From DATDRS01 sp035291605 (GTDB lineage Bacteria > Chloroflexota > Anaerolineae > Anaerolineales > UBA6663), in the NCBI GenBank assembly GCA_035291605.1, contig DATDRS010000415.1:1-19034 (forward strand): DNA of 19,034 bases. Direction: 5' to 3'. Below, piece after piece: positions 7,582 through 16,400 of this stretch (position 1 is its first letter; each line of letters opens with the position of its first letter). A program made the position numbers and the translations under genes. A model generated the notes under the pieces. That model saw nothing but the letters and a program-made list of their open reading frames with translations. It had not been told where the DNA came from and ran no database searches.

Positions 7582-9423
7582 TCACTTCCACGCGACGCGC
7601 ATCTCCAGGAACACCACGACCAACACCGCCAGGACAAACACCGGCCACAAATCCGCCAACGGCAGAGCAGCCAACGGCGGAGCGCTCGCCGGCGGCGCAA
7701 TTGAAAAGGCGGGCGTCGCCTGCCGCGTCAGATCCGACTCGTCCGCCGACCCTGCGTTGACCCCGAACCCGACCGTCCTCGCGCTCCCATCCGGCGTCAG
7801 TCCTTCGAGCAAATACAAGCCGGCGCGAGTCGTATCGTCCAACCACATCGGCCTGTCCGCGCCGAACTCGCGCGCCTCCCCCCGCGGGTTGGTGAGCGTC
7901 AGCGCCGGAAACACCTGCGCCGAGGGCAGGGCGACGCTTTCACCAGGCTGGATGCTCTCCGGCAGAGGCGGCGGCAGTTCCCGCACGGCGTTGGCGACGA
8001 GGATCGGGAACGCGCTGCGCTTGGCGAGGTTGCCCGCGTTCACGTCGAAGGCCAACACCACGACCCGCGTCACACCCGTTACACCGCGCCAGATGACCAC
8101 CTGGCCGTCTCGCGCATAAACGGGCGAGAGCCAATCGGCCTCCATCCCGGTCGCGCTTCCCAGCACGATATTCGTCCAATTCACATCGGCCAACAGGGGA
8201 TCGGCCGGCAGCGCGCCAGTGAAGGGCGCGCTCTCGGCGGCGGGCAACACCGGATTGTCATTCGGAGGGTCAATCACCAACACCCCGCCCGTGGGCCAGG
8301 CCGCGGGCAGCCATCCCTGAAACACATACAGGTCGTGCGGTTCGTACCCTACGTAAGTCTCGGGATGGAGCGTCTTGAGGCGTAGATTCGGCGTGGCGCA
8401 CAAGGCGCGCTCGACGGGAGTGCGGTCTTTTCCCCCGCATCGGTCAGCCGCCGCGACTACCTCACGTGATACCAACAGGGCATCCACCGGCGGGTTGCTC
8501 AGGCCGAGCGCGGCCACGTCGTCGGCGGGGAGCGCGTCGGCGCTGGCGAGGCGCACTTCGACGGCGCGCGCGCCAGGCGGCAAAGTCCACGCGAGGGCCG
8601 TTGCGCCGGAGGGGGCGAGCGAGAGCTGGCTGCTGTCAATTGCCGCGCCATCCGCCAACAGCGTGAGCAGGCGCTGGGCAGGGAGGGCGCTGAAGTTGGC
8701 GATGCGCGCAAACACCTGCTGCGCGCCCGACGGCGTGGGCCGCGCCGCCAGCGCGACGACCGCCTGATTGGATTGCGGCTCTCCGACGAGATTCCATTCC
8801 ACCGGCGCGGGCAGAGCCGCCTGGAGCGAATTGGGAAACTCAAACGCGCCGTCGGTAAAGACCACAATACGGTTGTTCTGTGAGGGCACAACCGAGGCCG
8901 CCGCCAGCGCCAACGCCCCCTCCCAGTCGTGCCCCACACCTGCCGCTTGCAGTTGAGCAAGTTCCGCGCCTAACGGGACAAGGCCGCTTTGCGCCGAGTC
9001 GCCCACCCGCCTCGCCGTTGGGCTGACCGTGATCAGCGCCGCCGAGTCGCTGCTCCCCAACCCGGCCAGCCTCGCGGCGGCGCGCGCCTGCGCCACGGCC
9101 AGACGGGAGGGAAGCGCATCCGTCGCGCTCATGCTGGTCGAGTTGTCCAGGATCAAAATCAGCCGGTCCGCTTGCAGAGGCGGGAGGGGTAAAGGTAGTT
9201 GCGGATTAACCAATGCCGCGGTGAGGAAAAGCGCGGCGAGCAACTGCAAGGCGAGGACGCGGTTCCATGGCGCGCGGCGGGGTCTTGGCCCGCGCACCTC
9301 CGGCTTGAGCCACGCCCATAGGGTGAGGCTCGACACCGTATGCCGCTCCTGTCTCTCGCGCAGGAGGTGCAAAATGATGATGACAGGGAGAGAGAGGAGG
9401 CCGAGGAGACCCAGAAGGTTCAT
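7582..9423 (-). CDS. BatA-type membrane vWA protein
   Basis: The product is 613 residues. The N-terminus has the BatA/PF07584 pattern: a first helix ending in IIILHLLRER, a basic loop ending in RAPWNRVLALQ, and a second helix ending in ALVNPQLP. A vWA domain follows with MIDAS LDNSTSMS (D93, S95, S97) and VFTDGA (188-193). A long beta-rich extracytoplasmic region comes next, and a single helix (VFVLAVLVVVFLEM) lies just before the C-terminus. The start is ATG 9423, which gives the usual N-terminus MNLLGLLGLL. An in-frame TTG at 9432 directly after the upstream stop would add MRF and is less likely. No strong ribosome-binding site is seen, so coupling with the DUF58 gene (stop 9 bases upstream) may matter. 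It belongs with the MoxR/DUF58 module. Confidence 0.9.
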   Translation of the reverse strand: MNLLGLLGLLSLPVIIILHLLRERQERHTVSSLTLWAWLKPEVRGPRPRRAPWNRVLALQLLAALFLTAALVNPQLPLPLPPLQADRLILILDNSTSMSATDALPSRLAVAQARAAARLAGLGSSDSAALITVSPTARRVGDSAQSGLVPLGAELAQLQAAGVGHDWEGALALAAASVVPSQNNRIVVFTDGAFEFPNSLQAALPAPVEWNLVGEPQSNQAVVALAARPTPSGAQQVFARIANFSALPAQRLLTLLADGAAIDSSQLSLAPSGATALAWTLPPGARAVEVRLASADALPADDVAALGLSNPPVDALLVSREVVAAADRCGGKDRTPVERALCATPNLRLKTLHPETYVGYEPHDLYVFQGWLPAAWPTGGVLVIDPPNDNPVLPAAESAPFTGALPADPLLADVNWTNIVLGSATGMEADWLSPVYARDGQVVIWRGVTGVTRVVVLAFDVNAGNLAKRSAFPILVANAVRELPPPLPESIQPGESVALPSAQVFPALTLTNPRGEAREFGADRPMWLDDTTRAGLYLLEGLTPDGSARTVGFGVNAGSADESDLTRQATPAFSIAPPASAPPLAALPLADLWPVFVLAVLVVVFLEMRVAWK

Positions 9424-9432
9424 AAAGCGCAA

Positions 9433-10398
9433 TTAGGCAGTTGCCACCATTCCCCTCCGCCTCAAATACGGCATCACCATCTGCTCGATCGGCCAGTCGG
9501 CCAGCAGGCGGGCGTAGGCGGCGGTGTGATCGTAGCAGGCGCGCTCGACGGACTCGCACCACGCGCGCACATGGAAGGTGTATTGCTCAAGCACAGCCGG
9601 GGTCAAATCGTAGTTCGCCTGCGCGCCAGTTTCGGCGTCTTCCAGTTCAATCTCGCCTCGCAGGGCCGGCGCGAGTTCGGCGGGGTGGAGGAGGTGCAAG
9701 ACCAGCGCCTGCCATTTGGGGAGAGGGAAATAGTCGAGGGCGGAGGCGAGGTCGGAAACGCCGAGCAAATCGGAGATGAAGATGACCAACCCGCCGCGAG
9801 ACGGGCGATGCGCGTAACGCCGCGCGGCAGCGGGGAAATCCGCGCGCGGGGCGAGGGGCAGTTCGCGCAGGCAGCGAATCATCGCCGGGATGCGCCCTTT
9901 GCCGTGCGAGGGGCCAAACAACGGGCGGCCCTCGGCGAGAGGCGCAATCGCCAGGCGGTCGCCGTGGCTCAACGCGAGATAGCCGAGGCCCGCCGCCAGC
10001 CTTTTTGCGGCCCAGAACTTTGAGGGCTGGCCCCAGTTCATCGAGGCCGAGTTGTCGAGCAGAATGTGGACGGCCGCCTCTTTGGGCCGCTCGCCGAGTT
10101 TGACGAAGACGTGCTCGGCGCGGGCGGAGGCGTTCCAATCCACGTGGCGCAGGTCGTCCCCTGGCAGATAGAGGCGATGCTCGCGGAAGTCATTGGAAGG
10201 CAGGCGGCGCAGAGAGGGTCGCTGCCCGGCGGCCAGCGCGTCGCCGCGCAAGTAGCGGCTGGCGCGGAGGGTGAGCCGGTCGAGGCGGCGGAGGAAACTC
10301 AGGTCGTCGAGGGCGTCGCTTGCCTCCTCAGACTTCACTGCGTCCCGCTCAGGAGGCGCGCTCCCGCTAAGGCGTCGAAAAATATCCTTGAACCACAT
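9433..10398 (-). CDS. DUF58 domain-containing protein
   Basis: The product is 321 residues, soluble, without a membrane helix. It carries the DUF58 signature at about 69-93 (FREHRLYLPGDDLRHVDWNA) preceded by SRYLRGD. A vWA-like fold then follows with MIDAS LDNSASM (D115, S117, S119) and VIFISDLLGV. DUF58 proteins are standard partners of MoxR ATPases and are encoded near them. The start is ATG 10398, which lies inside the upstream gene (32-base overlap). GTG 10338 would remove the overlap but has no better ribosome-binding site. The 20 residues before it (MWFKDIFRRL...) are charged and of ordinary composition. The stop is 9 bases before the BatA-type gene. Confidence 0.93.
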   Translation of the reverse strand: MWFKDIFRRLSGSAPPERDAVKSEEASDALDDLSFLRRLDRLTLRASRYLRGDALAAGQRPSLRRLPSNDFREHRLYLPGDDLRHVDWNASARAEHVFVKLGERPKEAAVHILLDNSASMNWGQPSKFWAAKRLAAGLGYLALSHGDRLAIAPLAEGRPLFGPSHGKGRIPAMIRCLRELPLAPRADFPAAARRYAHRPSRGGLVIFISDLLGVSDLASALDYFPLPKWQALVLHLLHPAELAPALRGEIELEDAETGAQANYDLTPAVLEQYTFHVRAWCESVERACYDHTAAYARLLADWPIEQMVMPYLRRRGMVATA

Positions 10399-11680
10399 CT
10401 CGCCATCTCCACGGGTAACTCAGCGGGTCAGGCCCTGACGCTCCCCCCACTCCACCCGCTCCCCCCTGCCCGAAGGATGAGACTTCGCCCGAGGCAGGTT
10501 CGCCCGTGTCCGGGCGGCTCGGTCCTTGCAGCGCGCCGAGTTCAGTAGAAGGAATTTGCCCCTCCGGCAGTTCGACGACCTGGCCTTCAGCGCTCAGGCG
10601 GCCGGTGGGCGCGCCCGCCTGGACCTCGCGCCCGGCGGTGACGCCGAAACCGGCGCTCCCGCTTTGACTGGAATCCGCGCCAGAGGCGTTGGCCTCGCCT
10701 GCTTGGCGCTGCGCGCGTTCCAGGTCTTCGACGATGCGGGCGAGGGCCGAGAAGCCCTCGGCGGCCTGGGCAGGATCGGGGCTTTGCAAATCTTCGGCGG
10801 CCTGCTGAAGCTGTTCAGCCAGATCGGGCGAGGCGGCGCGCAGCGCCTCGGCAGCCTGTCGGAGTTGCTGCGCGAGGGCGTCGCGCGCCGCCTGGCCGAC
10901 GGCGCGCGCGTCCTCGGCCAGGCGGCGCAAGTCACTGGCGGCCTGCGCGGCGTCGCCCTGCTCGAGCGATTGAGAGGCCGATTGCGTCGCCGAAGTCTCG
11001 GCGAGCGACTGCGCCAGCGCGTCGAGGGCCTGTTGCGCGGTGAGCGGGTCAACGTCGAGCGAGTCAGATTGAGCGGAGTCGCTGGACACAAAGGGAGAGC
11101 GGCCTCCGCTCAGTTCGGGCGGGAGGCCGGGGAGCGGGACAACCGGCTCAGCGCCCAGCGGCGGGAGGGGCAGGTAATCCACCGAGGAGGGTAAAGGCGG
11201 GCGCAGAGCGGAGACATTCAGGTTCACCGCCAACGCCGCGAGGGCGACCACGCCGCACACTTCCAGATCCATCCAGGGCGCGGCGCGCTGCTGCGCAAAG
11301 CGTGCGCGGGCCGAAGCGAGGATATTTTCTGCATCCTGCAGGAGGCGCGCCTCGATGGGGTTGCGCGGTTCACGCGCGGCGACTTCGAGCGCAGTGGCGA
11401 GTTGGTCGCGCGCGTCGAGCGCGGCGTCCATGCGGCGCACGAGGCCGGGCAAATGAATGGGCCAGAGGGCCAGCGCGCCGAAGAGACTGACGAAGGCGGC
11501 CAGGCGGACGAGGCCCCATTGGGTGAAAGGCCAGTGGAAAGAGGCCGAGAGGAGTTGACCGAGGGCGGCGAGGGCGAGGGCCAGCCACGCGGCGCGGAGG
11601 GCGAGGCGCAGCAGCCGCCAGCCCCATAACGGGCGGAGGGCGGTGAAGACAAGCCGGTGAAAATGAGAGGCGGTGAACAT
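10367..11680 (-). CDS. Membrane and coiled-coil protein upstream of DUF58 gene (DUF4175-like layout)
   Basis: The product is 437 residues and I do not recognise it with certainty. It has two N-terminal helices (about 20-45 and 60-80), a charged linker (LVRRMDAALDARDQLATALEV), and a third helix (CGVVALAALAVNL). A long Ala/Gln/Asp-rich helical stretch with coiled-coil character follows, about 230-350, rich in AQQLRQAAEALRAA-type turns. A Gly/Ser linker precedes a conserved-looking end, WRDVVQGYFSTP. The layout of a three-helix anchor, an rMDaaldaRDqlatAle segment and a helical periplasmic-type domain recalls DUF4175-like proteins encoded beside MoxR/Bat genes. The start is ATG 11680, because upstream sequence in frame is not protein-like. 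The last 32 bases overlap the DUF58 gene. It probably belongs to the same envelope complex. Confidence 0.8.
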   Translation of the reverse strand: MFTASHFHRLVFTALRPLWGWRLLRLALRAAWLALALAALGQLLSASFHWPFTQWGLVRLAAFVSLFGALALWPIHLPGLVRRMDAALDARDQLATALEVAAREPRNPIEARLLQDAENILASARARFAQQRAAPWMDLEVCGVVALAALAVNLNVSALRPPLPSSVDYLPLPPLGAEPVVPLPGLPPELSGGRSPFVSSDSAQSDSLDVDPLTAQQALDALAQSLAETSATQSASQSLEQGDAAQAASDLRRLAEDARAVGQAARDALAQQLRQAAEALRAASPDLAEQLQQAAEDLQSPDPAQAAEGFSALARIVEDLERAQRQAGEANASGADSSQSGSAGFGVTAGREVQAGAPTGRLSAEGQVVELPEGQIPSTELGALQGPSRPDTGEPASGEVSSFGQGGAGGVGGASGPDPLSYPWRWRDVVQGYFSTP

Positions 11681-11697
11681 GCTTGCGGTGATGCGAG

Positions 11698-11703
11698 AGT
11701 ATA
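11698..11703 (-). promoter_or_regulatory. Possible -10 element for the DUF58/MoxR/ABC genes
   Basis: On the minus strand TATACT lies 17 bases before the ATG at 11680, within the only sizeable gap of the cluster. No good -35 hexamer is found 16-18 bases further upstream. If real, the leader would be only about 10 bases. It would let the membrane, MoxR and exporter genes be transcribed apart from the regulator and peptidase-like genes. Confidence 0.25.
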
Positions 11704-11726
11704 TACCGCCGGCCGGGGGACGGAGT

Positions 11727-11861
11727 TCAGGCGGCGCCCGCCGACTCAGCCCAAAACCGCGCCCGGCCCTCGTCGGTGGCGACGATGGGGTACACGACGT
11801 GCGGAGGCGACTTGAGGTGGAGACGCCAGCGAATGACAAGCGGGTCGGATTGGAAGGACAT
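11727..11861 (-). pseudogene. Truncated SRPBCC/AHSA1-like fragment
   Basis: An ATG-started frame of 44 residues, too short for usual gene prediction, begins MSFQSDPLVIRWRLHL and continues through PPHVVYPIVATDEGRARFWA to a stop shortly after. This matches the opening of SRPBCC/AHSA1 domains: the IrWrvhL strand, the aPpevVY helix start, then eGraRFWAeSA. Those domains normally run to about 140-160 residues. Nothing resembling the rest follows in any minus-strand frame before the next gene at 11680. It therefore looks like the 5' remnant of a deleted gene, or less likely a small functional peptide. No ribosome-binding site is evident. The frame is open for a further 110 bases upstream but has no standard start there. 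Homology is by eye only. Confidence 0.5.
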
Positions 11862-11944
11862 ATCCAGAGGCTCGATATCCTGCAACGGTCGCTGCTGCCG
11901 CGCCCTGCCCCAATTCGCCTTAAGTTCAGCGTAATCTGCTATTT

Positions 11945-13417
11945 CTATAAAACCCTCATCGGTTTTCGACTCTTATCCTGGAAGAACTCATAGGCGCGGT
12001 GGGCGAGGAAAAGCGCGGCGGCGAGGAGGGCGAGGTAGATTGCCCACCTCGCCCCAGCCGCGCGGCGGGCGCGGAGGCCGGCCAGGAGGGTCGTGGCGCG
12101 CTGGGCGCCGTCGGCGTCGCCGATGGCTTGCAGGCGCGAGGCGAGGGCCAGCAGCCCGGTTTCGGTCGCGTCAAATTGGCCGAGGGCCGCCAGTTGGCTC
12201 GCGGCATCCAGTTGGACGCGCAAGGCCAACCCTTCGCGGGCGCGGGCTTCGTAAGCAGCCACCTCCGCCAGGCGTGAAGTCTCCGGCAAGGACTGATATG
12301 CGGCGCGGGCCTGCGCGGCGAGGTCGAGCGCAAGTTCGTAATCGCCGTTCAGCACCGCATCGCGCACGGCCTTGACGAATTCGGCGGCGACGACGCCCTG
12401 CCGGGCGATGGCATAGAGCGCCTCGGCTTGCGAAACTTTTTCGGCTTGACCGGTGGCGACGAGAAATGGAAGCGCGTAATCCAGGCCGCGCAAGACCTGC
12501 GCGTACGCCCCCTGGTTGAGCGCGCCCTCAAACGGCGTCAGGTCGTAATTGAACAGCACGTTGACCGGCCAGCGCGTCTCGAGATAAGCCGGCAGGTAGT
12601 CGAGCCAGTCGAGTTCGAGGCGGTCAACCGGCTTGCCGTAGACTTGCGCGAGCGCAGCGCGATAGCCGCCGAGGTCGGGGACGGCGCGCGCAAATTCAAT
12701 CAGTTTGCCGAAGCCGTAAGTGTCAACGAGGAAAGCGGCGATGGAGAGGCTCTGGGGATAGGCAATTTCGTGGTCGAGATAGACCCAGGGGCCGTCGAGG
12801 AGCTCGCTCCACGGGAACAGCTGGTTGTTCGCCAGCGCGGCTTCGACTTTATCGCGGGACGCTCGAGTCTGCGGCGAAGGAAATTCCACATATTGGTTGA
12901 AACCGACTTCGAGGCCGGGGGGGAGGCCGCCGTCTGAGAGGCGGCTGAGGAACAGCCCGTTGAGTTCATGGCGGAGGACGTTGAGGATTTCGTCGGAAGT
13001 GAAGAGGTCCGCAGGGAACGGCGCGACGATGGCAATCTCGCGCGCGCCGAGGTGGGCGTGAAAGGCGTCGTCGCCGAGGCGCGGGGCGAGGGCGTTGAGC
13101 CGGGCGAACTGGTCCCGGCTGGAATACAGGCGGACGTTGACGGGCGTCTCAAGCGTCTCGTCATAGAGCGCCGAGAGTTGGGCGTAAATGGCGTTGACCG
13201 CCTCGGCCTGGCGGCCGGCGAAAAGGGCGACCTCGGCCTGGTAGTCGAGGGGGTAGAGGAGGGTGAGCTGGCCGACTTCAGTCGAGAGCCAGGGGGTTTG
13301 AGCGGAGGCGGGGGAGACGGACCACACGTATTGCGCAATCAACAATGCGCAAAGCATATTGCGTATCGCATATCGCGTATTTCTCAGCGCAGGTCGTGGA
13401 TATTGCGTACCGGGCAT
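11945..13417 (-). CDS. Secreted/anchored peptidase-MA-like protein with altered zinc motif
   Basis: The product is 490 residues. An N-terminal signal sequence (hydrophobic core MLCALLIAQYVWSV, then SPASAQ-T) is followed by a gluzincin-like domain resembling peptidase MA. Its helix VLRHELNGLF (148-157) keeps His150 and Glu151 but has Gly154 where HExxH needs the second His. Glu170 in PPGLEVGFNQY aligns with the third ligand of the EG-x-A-x-Y motif. The downstream YPQSLSIAAFLVDTYG segment is also typical. A helical, TPR-like region (about 290-450) and one membrane helix (about 455-475) follow, so the C-terminus is cytoplasmic. ATG 13417 abuts the stop of the regulator gene and has GGAAG seven bases upstream. 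An internal ATG 20 codons later is possible, since the first codons lie in repeat DNA. It is probably a non-catalytic protein-binding member. Confidence 0.82.
   Translation of the reverse strand: MPGTQYPRPALRNTRYAIRNMLCALLIAQYVWSVSPASAQTPWLSTEVGQLTLLYPLDYQAEVALFAGRQAEAVNAIYAQLSALYDETLETPVNVRLYSSRDQFARLNALAPRLGDDAFHAHLGAREIAIVAPFPADLFTSDEILNVLRHELNGLFLSRLSDGGLPPGLEVGFNQYVEFPSPQTRASRDKVEAALANNQLFPWSELLDGPWVYLDHEIAYPQSLSIAAFLVDTYGFGKLIEFARAVPDLGGYRAALAQVYGKPVDRLELDWLDYLPAYLETRWPVNVLFNYDLTPFEGALNQGAYAQVLRGLDYALPFLVATGQAEKVSQAEALYAIARQGVVAAEFVKAVRDAVLNGDYELALDLAAQARAAYQSLPETSRLAEVAAYEARAREGLALRVQLDAASQLAALGQFDATETGLLALASRLQAIGDADGAQRATTLLAGLRARRAAGARWAIYLALLAAALFLAHRAYEFFQDKSRKPMRVL
11949..11966 (-). 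terminator. Weak hairpin at the end of the peptidase-like gene
   Basis: AAAACC (11949-11954) and GGTTTT (11961-11966) pair over 6 bp around a 6-base loop. They overlap the last codons before the TAG at 11945-11947. Read on the minus strand, the 3' arm ends GGTTTT and is followed by A-rich, not T-rich, sequence. It may attenuate read-through into the region holding the SRPBCC remnant. It is short and could be chance. Confidence 0.25.
13354..13381. repeat. Heptamer tandem repeat GC(A/G)TAT(T/C)
   Basis: Four consecutive 7-base units read GCATATT, GCGTATC, GCATATC, GCGTATT. Related pieces flank them (CGTATTGCGCAAT near 13327 and ATATTGCGTACC near 13401). On the minus strand this encodes part of the N-terminus of the peptidase-like protein, including RYAIRN. 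The unit resembles intergenic heptamer arrays (AATACGC-type) that I recall from Chloroflexota, here lying across a gene start. Confidence 0.6.
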
Positions 13418-16400
13418 TTACGCTTCCGCGATCACTTTCTTCACCGTCGTCTCCCGCCCTTCGTTCCACGCCGTCGTGAACGCGGCTTCGTCGAGTCCGG
13501 CGCGGGCGAGCGAGAGCGTCTGCTCGTATTCGGCGCGCTCGACCGGCGGGATGGGCGCGCCGATCATCTCACGGATGGCCTGCGCCGTGCCGAGCAGGCG
13601 CGCGGCCTTCTCCCCATGCCCCTGGACGGCGTAAACCCCGGCCAGCCCTTCCATCGCCTCGGCAATGCCGTGCTTGTCGCTCACCTCTTTGCGCAGGGCG
13701 AGGCTCTCCTTGAACAACTCCAGCGCGCGGACCAGATCGCCCTCGGCGCGCGCGACGCGGCCCAGGCCATTGAGCGCGACGGCCGTGTTCCGCTTGTCCC
13801 GCAAATCCCGGTACAGCGCCAGGCTCTCAGCCAGCGCCTCCCGCGCGCCCGCATAGTCGCCCTGGACGTGCGCGACGAGGCCGAGGCCGGATAACGCAAA
13901 GGCTATGCCGTACTTGTACTCATGCTGCCGGTGGAAAGCCAGGCTTTCCTGCCACAACTGCGCCGCGCGCTCGTTATCGCCCTGATAGTGGGCCACCAGC
14001 GCAAAATGATCGAGCAGGAAGGCGTAATCCTCCCGGTCGCTGATTTCCTGCGCGTGCTCCAGGCTCTCGTTGAGCGCGTCGGTCGCGCGCTGAAAGTCGC
14101 CCTGATAGCAGGCCACCAGTCCCCGCGAACTGAAGGCGCTGACGATGCCCCACTGGCTCCCCAGCTCGTGCTGCAGGGCCTGGCTCTCGTCGAACAGCCT
14201 GGCGGCCTGCCGGAAATCGCCGCGCCGGAACGCGATGACTCCCAGACGACCGAGCGAGGTGGCTATCCCGGCTTTGTCGCCCAGCTCGTGGAAGAGCGCC
14301 AGGCTTTCCTCCAAAAGCTTCGTCGAGCGCGCGTAATCGCTCTCGAGCCGGGCGAGATACGAGAGTGAACCGAGCGCAACCGCGAGACCCCAGCGATCAC
14401 CCGTCCCCCGGAATAACTTCGCGCTCTCCTCCCAGTTTCCGCGCGCTTCCTCATAATCGCCCCGGTCGTGCGCGGGCCAGCCTTGATTGAACAACACCAG
14501 CGCGGCGCCCCACGCGTCTCCCAGCTCCTGAAACAGTTTCCGGCTCTCGTCGAGGTGCTCGGCGGCCGGCGCGTACTCGCCATAGTTCACCGCCCGCGCC
14601 CCGAGGCCGCGCAGGCTGAACGCCATCCCCCATTTGTCTCCGACCTCTCGGCTTAATGCGAGGGCCTCGGCGTAGAGCGGGGCTTCGGCCTCGCCCTCGT
14701 TCGCCAGCCACGCCGCGCCATAGAGGGCCTTGGCGCGCGCCTGCTTGGCGCACTCGGCGGCCTCCGGCGAAGACGCAGCGCTCGCCAGATTGACGCTCTG
14801 CTGAAGCAGCTCGTTCAGCCATTCGCGTCCCTCGTCCCAGTAGCCGCGCAGGTACCAGAAGCGCGCCAGGTCGCCCGCGATGCGCAGGCCGGCCTCCAGC
14901 GCGCCGCTTTTCAGCGACCATTTCATCGCCGCGCGAAAGTTGTCGTGCTCGGTCTCCAGCCGGGCGAGCCACTCCAGTTGGTCGGCGCGGCGCAGGCCGG
15001 GTTCGGCTTCCTCCGCCAAACGCAGAAAATAGTCGCGATGCCACGCCCACACGGCCTCGGCCTCCCCCGTCTCTTTCAGCTTCTTCTGCGCGTACTTCCG
15101 CAGGAGTTCGTGCATCTCGTAGCGGCCGGAGGCGCTGCGCCGCAGGAGCGATTTGTCCACGAGCGCCGAGAGCAGCGGCAGCGTTGCGCCCGCCACCTGC
15201 TCCGCCGCCTCGCGCTGAAACCCGCCCCAGAAGACGGACAGCTTGCGGAAGACGTCCCGCTCGTCGCCCGCGAGGCGGCCCCACGCATGGTCGAAGACCG
15301 CCTGCACGCTGCGGTGCCGCTCGGGCACGTCGCGCATGGTGGTGCGGAGGAAGCTCAGGTTGCGTTCGATCTCGCCCGCGATCTCGGCGCACGAGAGCGC
15401 GCGCACCCAGGCGGCCGCCAGCTCGATGCCGAGCGGCATGCCCGCGACCAACTCGCAGATGCGGACGACGGCGGCGCGGGCCTGCGGCGAGAGCTGGAAA
15501 CCGGCGTCCACGCGGCGCGCGCTCTGGAGGAACAATTTGATCGAGCCGTAGGTTTCGGCGTCTTCGCTTTCGCTCGGCGGGACGCGCATCCCCTGGACCT
15601 CGTACAGCCATTCGCCGTGCAGGTTGAGCCGCTCCTGCGAGGTGACCAGGAGTTTCACCTGCGGCGCGACGCCGAGGATTTCGGCGAGGAGTCCTGCGCC
15701 GTCGAGCAGATGCTCAAAGTTATCCATCACCAGCAGCATCCGCCGGTCGCTCAGGTAATTGAGCAGCTGCACGCGCGGGTCTTCGCCGCCGTAGAACGAG
15801 AACTTGAGCCCCTCGGCCACGGTCGAGAGCAGGTAGTCCGCCGCGCTCACAGGCGCGAGCGGGACGAAGCCGACCCCGTCGGGGAAGGAGGGCGCCCGGG
15901 CGGCTGCGGCCTCCAGGGCGAGCCGGGTTTTGCCGATGCCCCCCGGCCCGATCAACGTCAACAACCGGCAGTCGGGATTGGCGAGGTGCGCCGCGATCTC
16001 GGCCAGCTCGCGCTCCCGGCCGACGAACGGCGTGGGCTGGGCGGGCAGGTTGGTCAGCGGGGCGCGCGGCGCGGGCCGGGCGCTTTCCCAGGCGTCGAGC
16101 GCGTCGCGCACTTCCGCCGCCGAAGCCGGCCGGTCGGCCGGCGACTTGCTCAGCAGCCGCACGATGAGCGCGTCGAGCGTGGGCGGGATTTCGGGGTTGA
16201 CCTCGCGCGGCGGGACGACGGGCGCGTGCAGGTGTTGCGAGATCACCAGGAGGGGGTCGTCGCCGGTGAACGGCAGCCGCCCGGTCGTCAATTCGTAGAG
16301 CATCACGCCGAGCGCGTACAGGTCCGATTGCGGGCTGGACGCCTGCCCGAGGAACAGCTCGGGCGCGAGGTAAAACGGCGTGCCCACAATCGCGCCTTCG

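Noticed and set aside
7581..7700. N-terminal extension of the large vWA protein to 893 residues
   Set aside because: The extra 40 residues are Arg/Trp/Cys-rich and overlap the end of the BatA-type gene. ATG 7580 follows that gene's stop by one base.
11681..11839. N-terminal extension of the 437-residue membrane protein to 490 residues
   Set aside because: The extra residues are Ser/Arg/Pro-rich and lie out of frame over the SRPBCC-like fragment. The ATG at 11680 begins right before the natural N-terminal segment.
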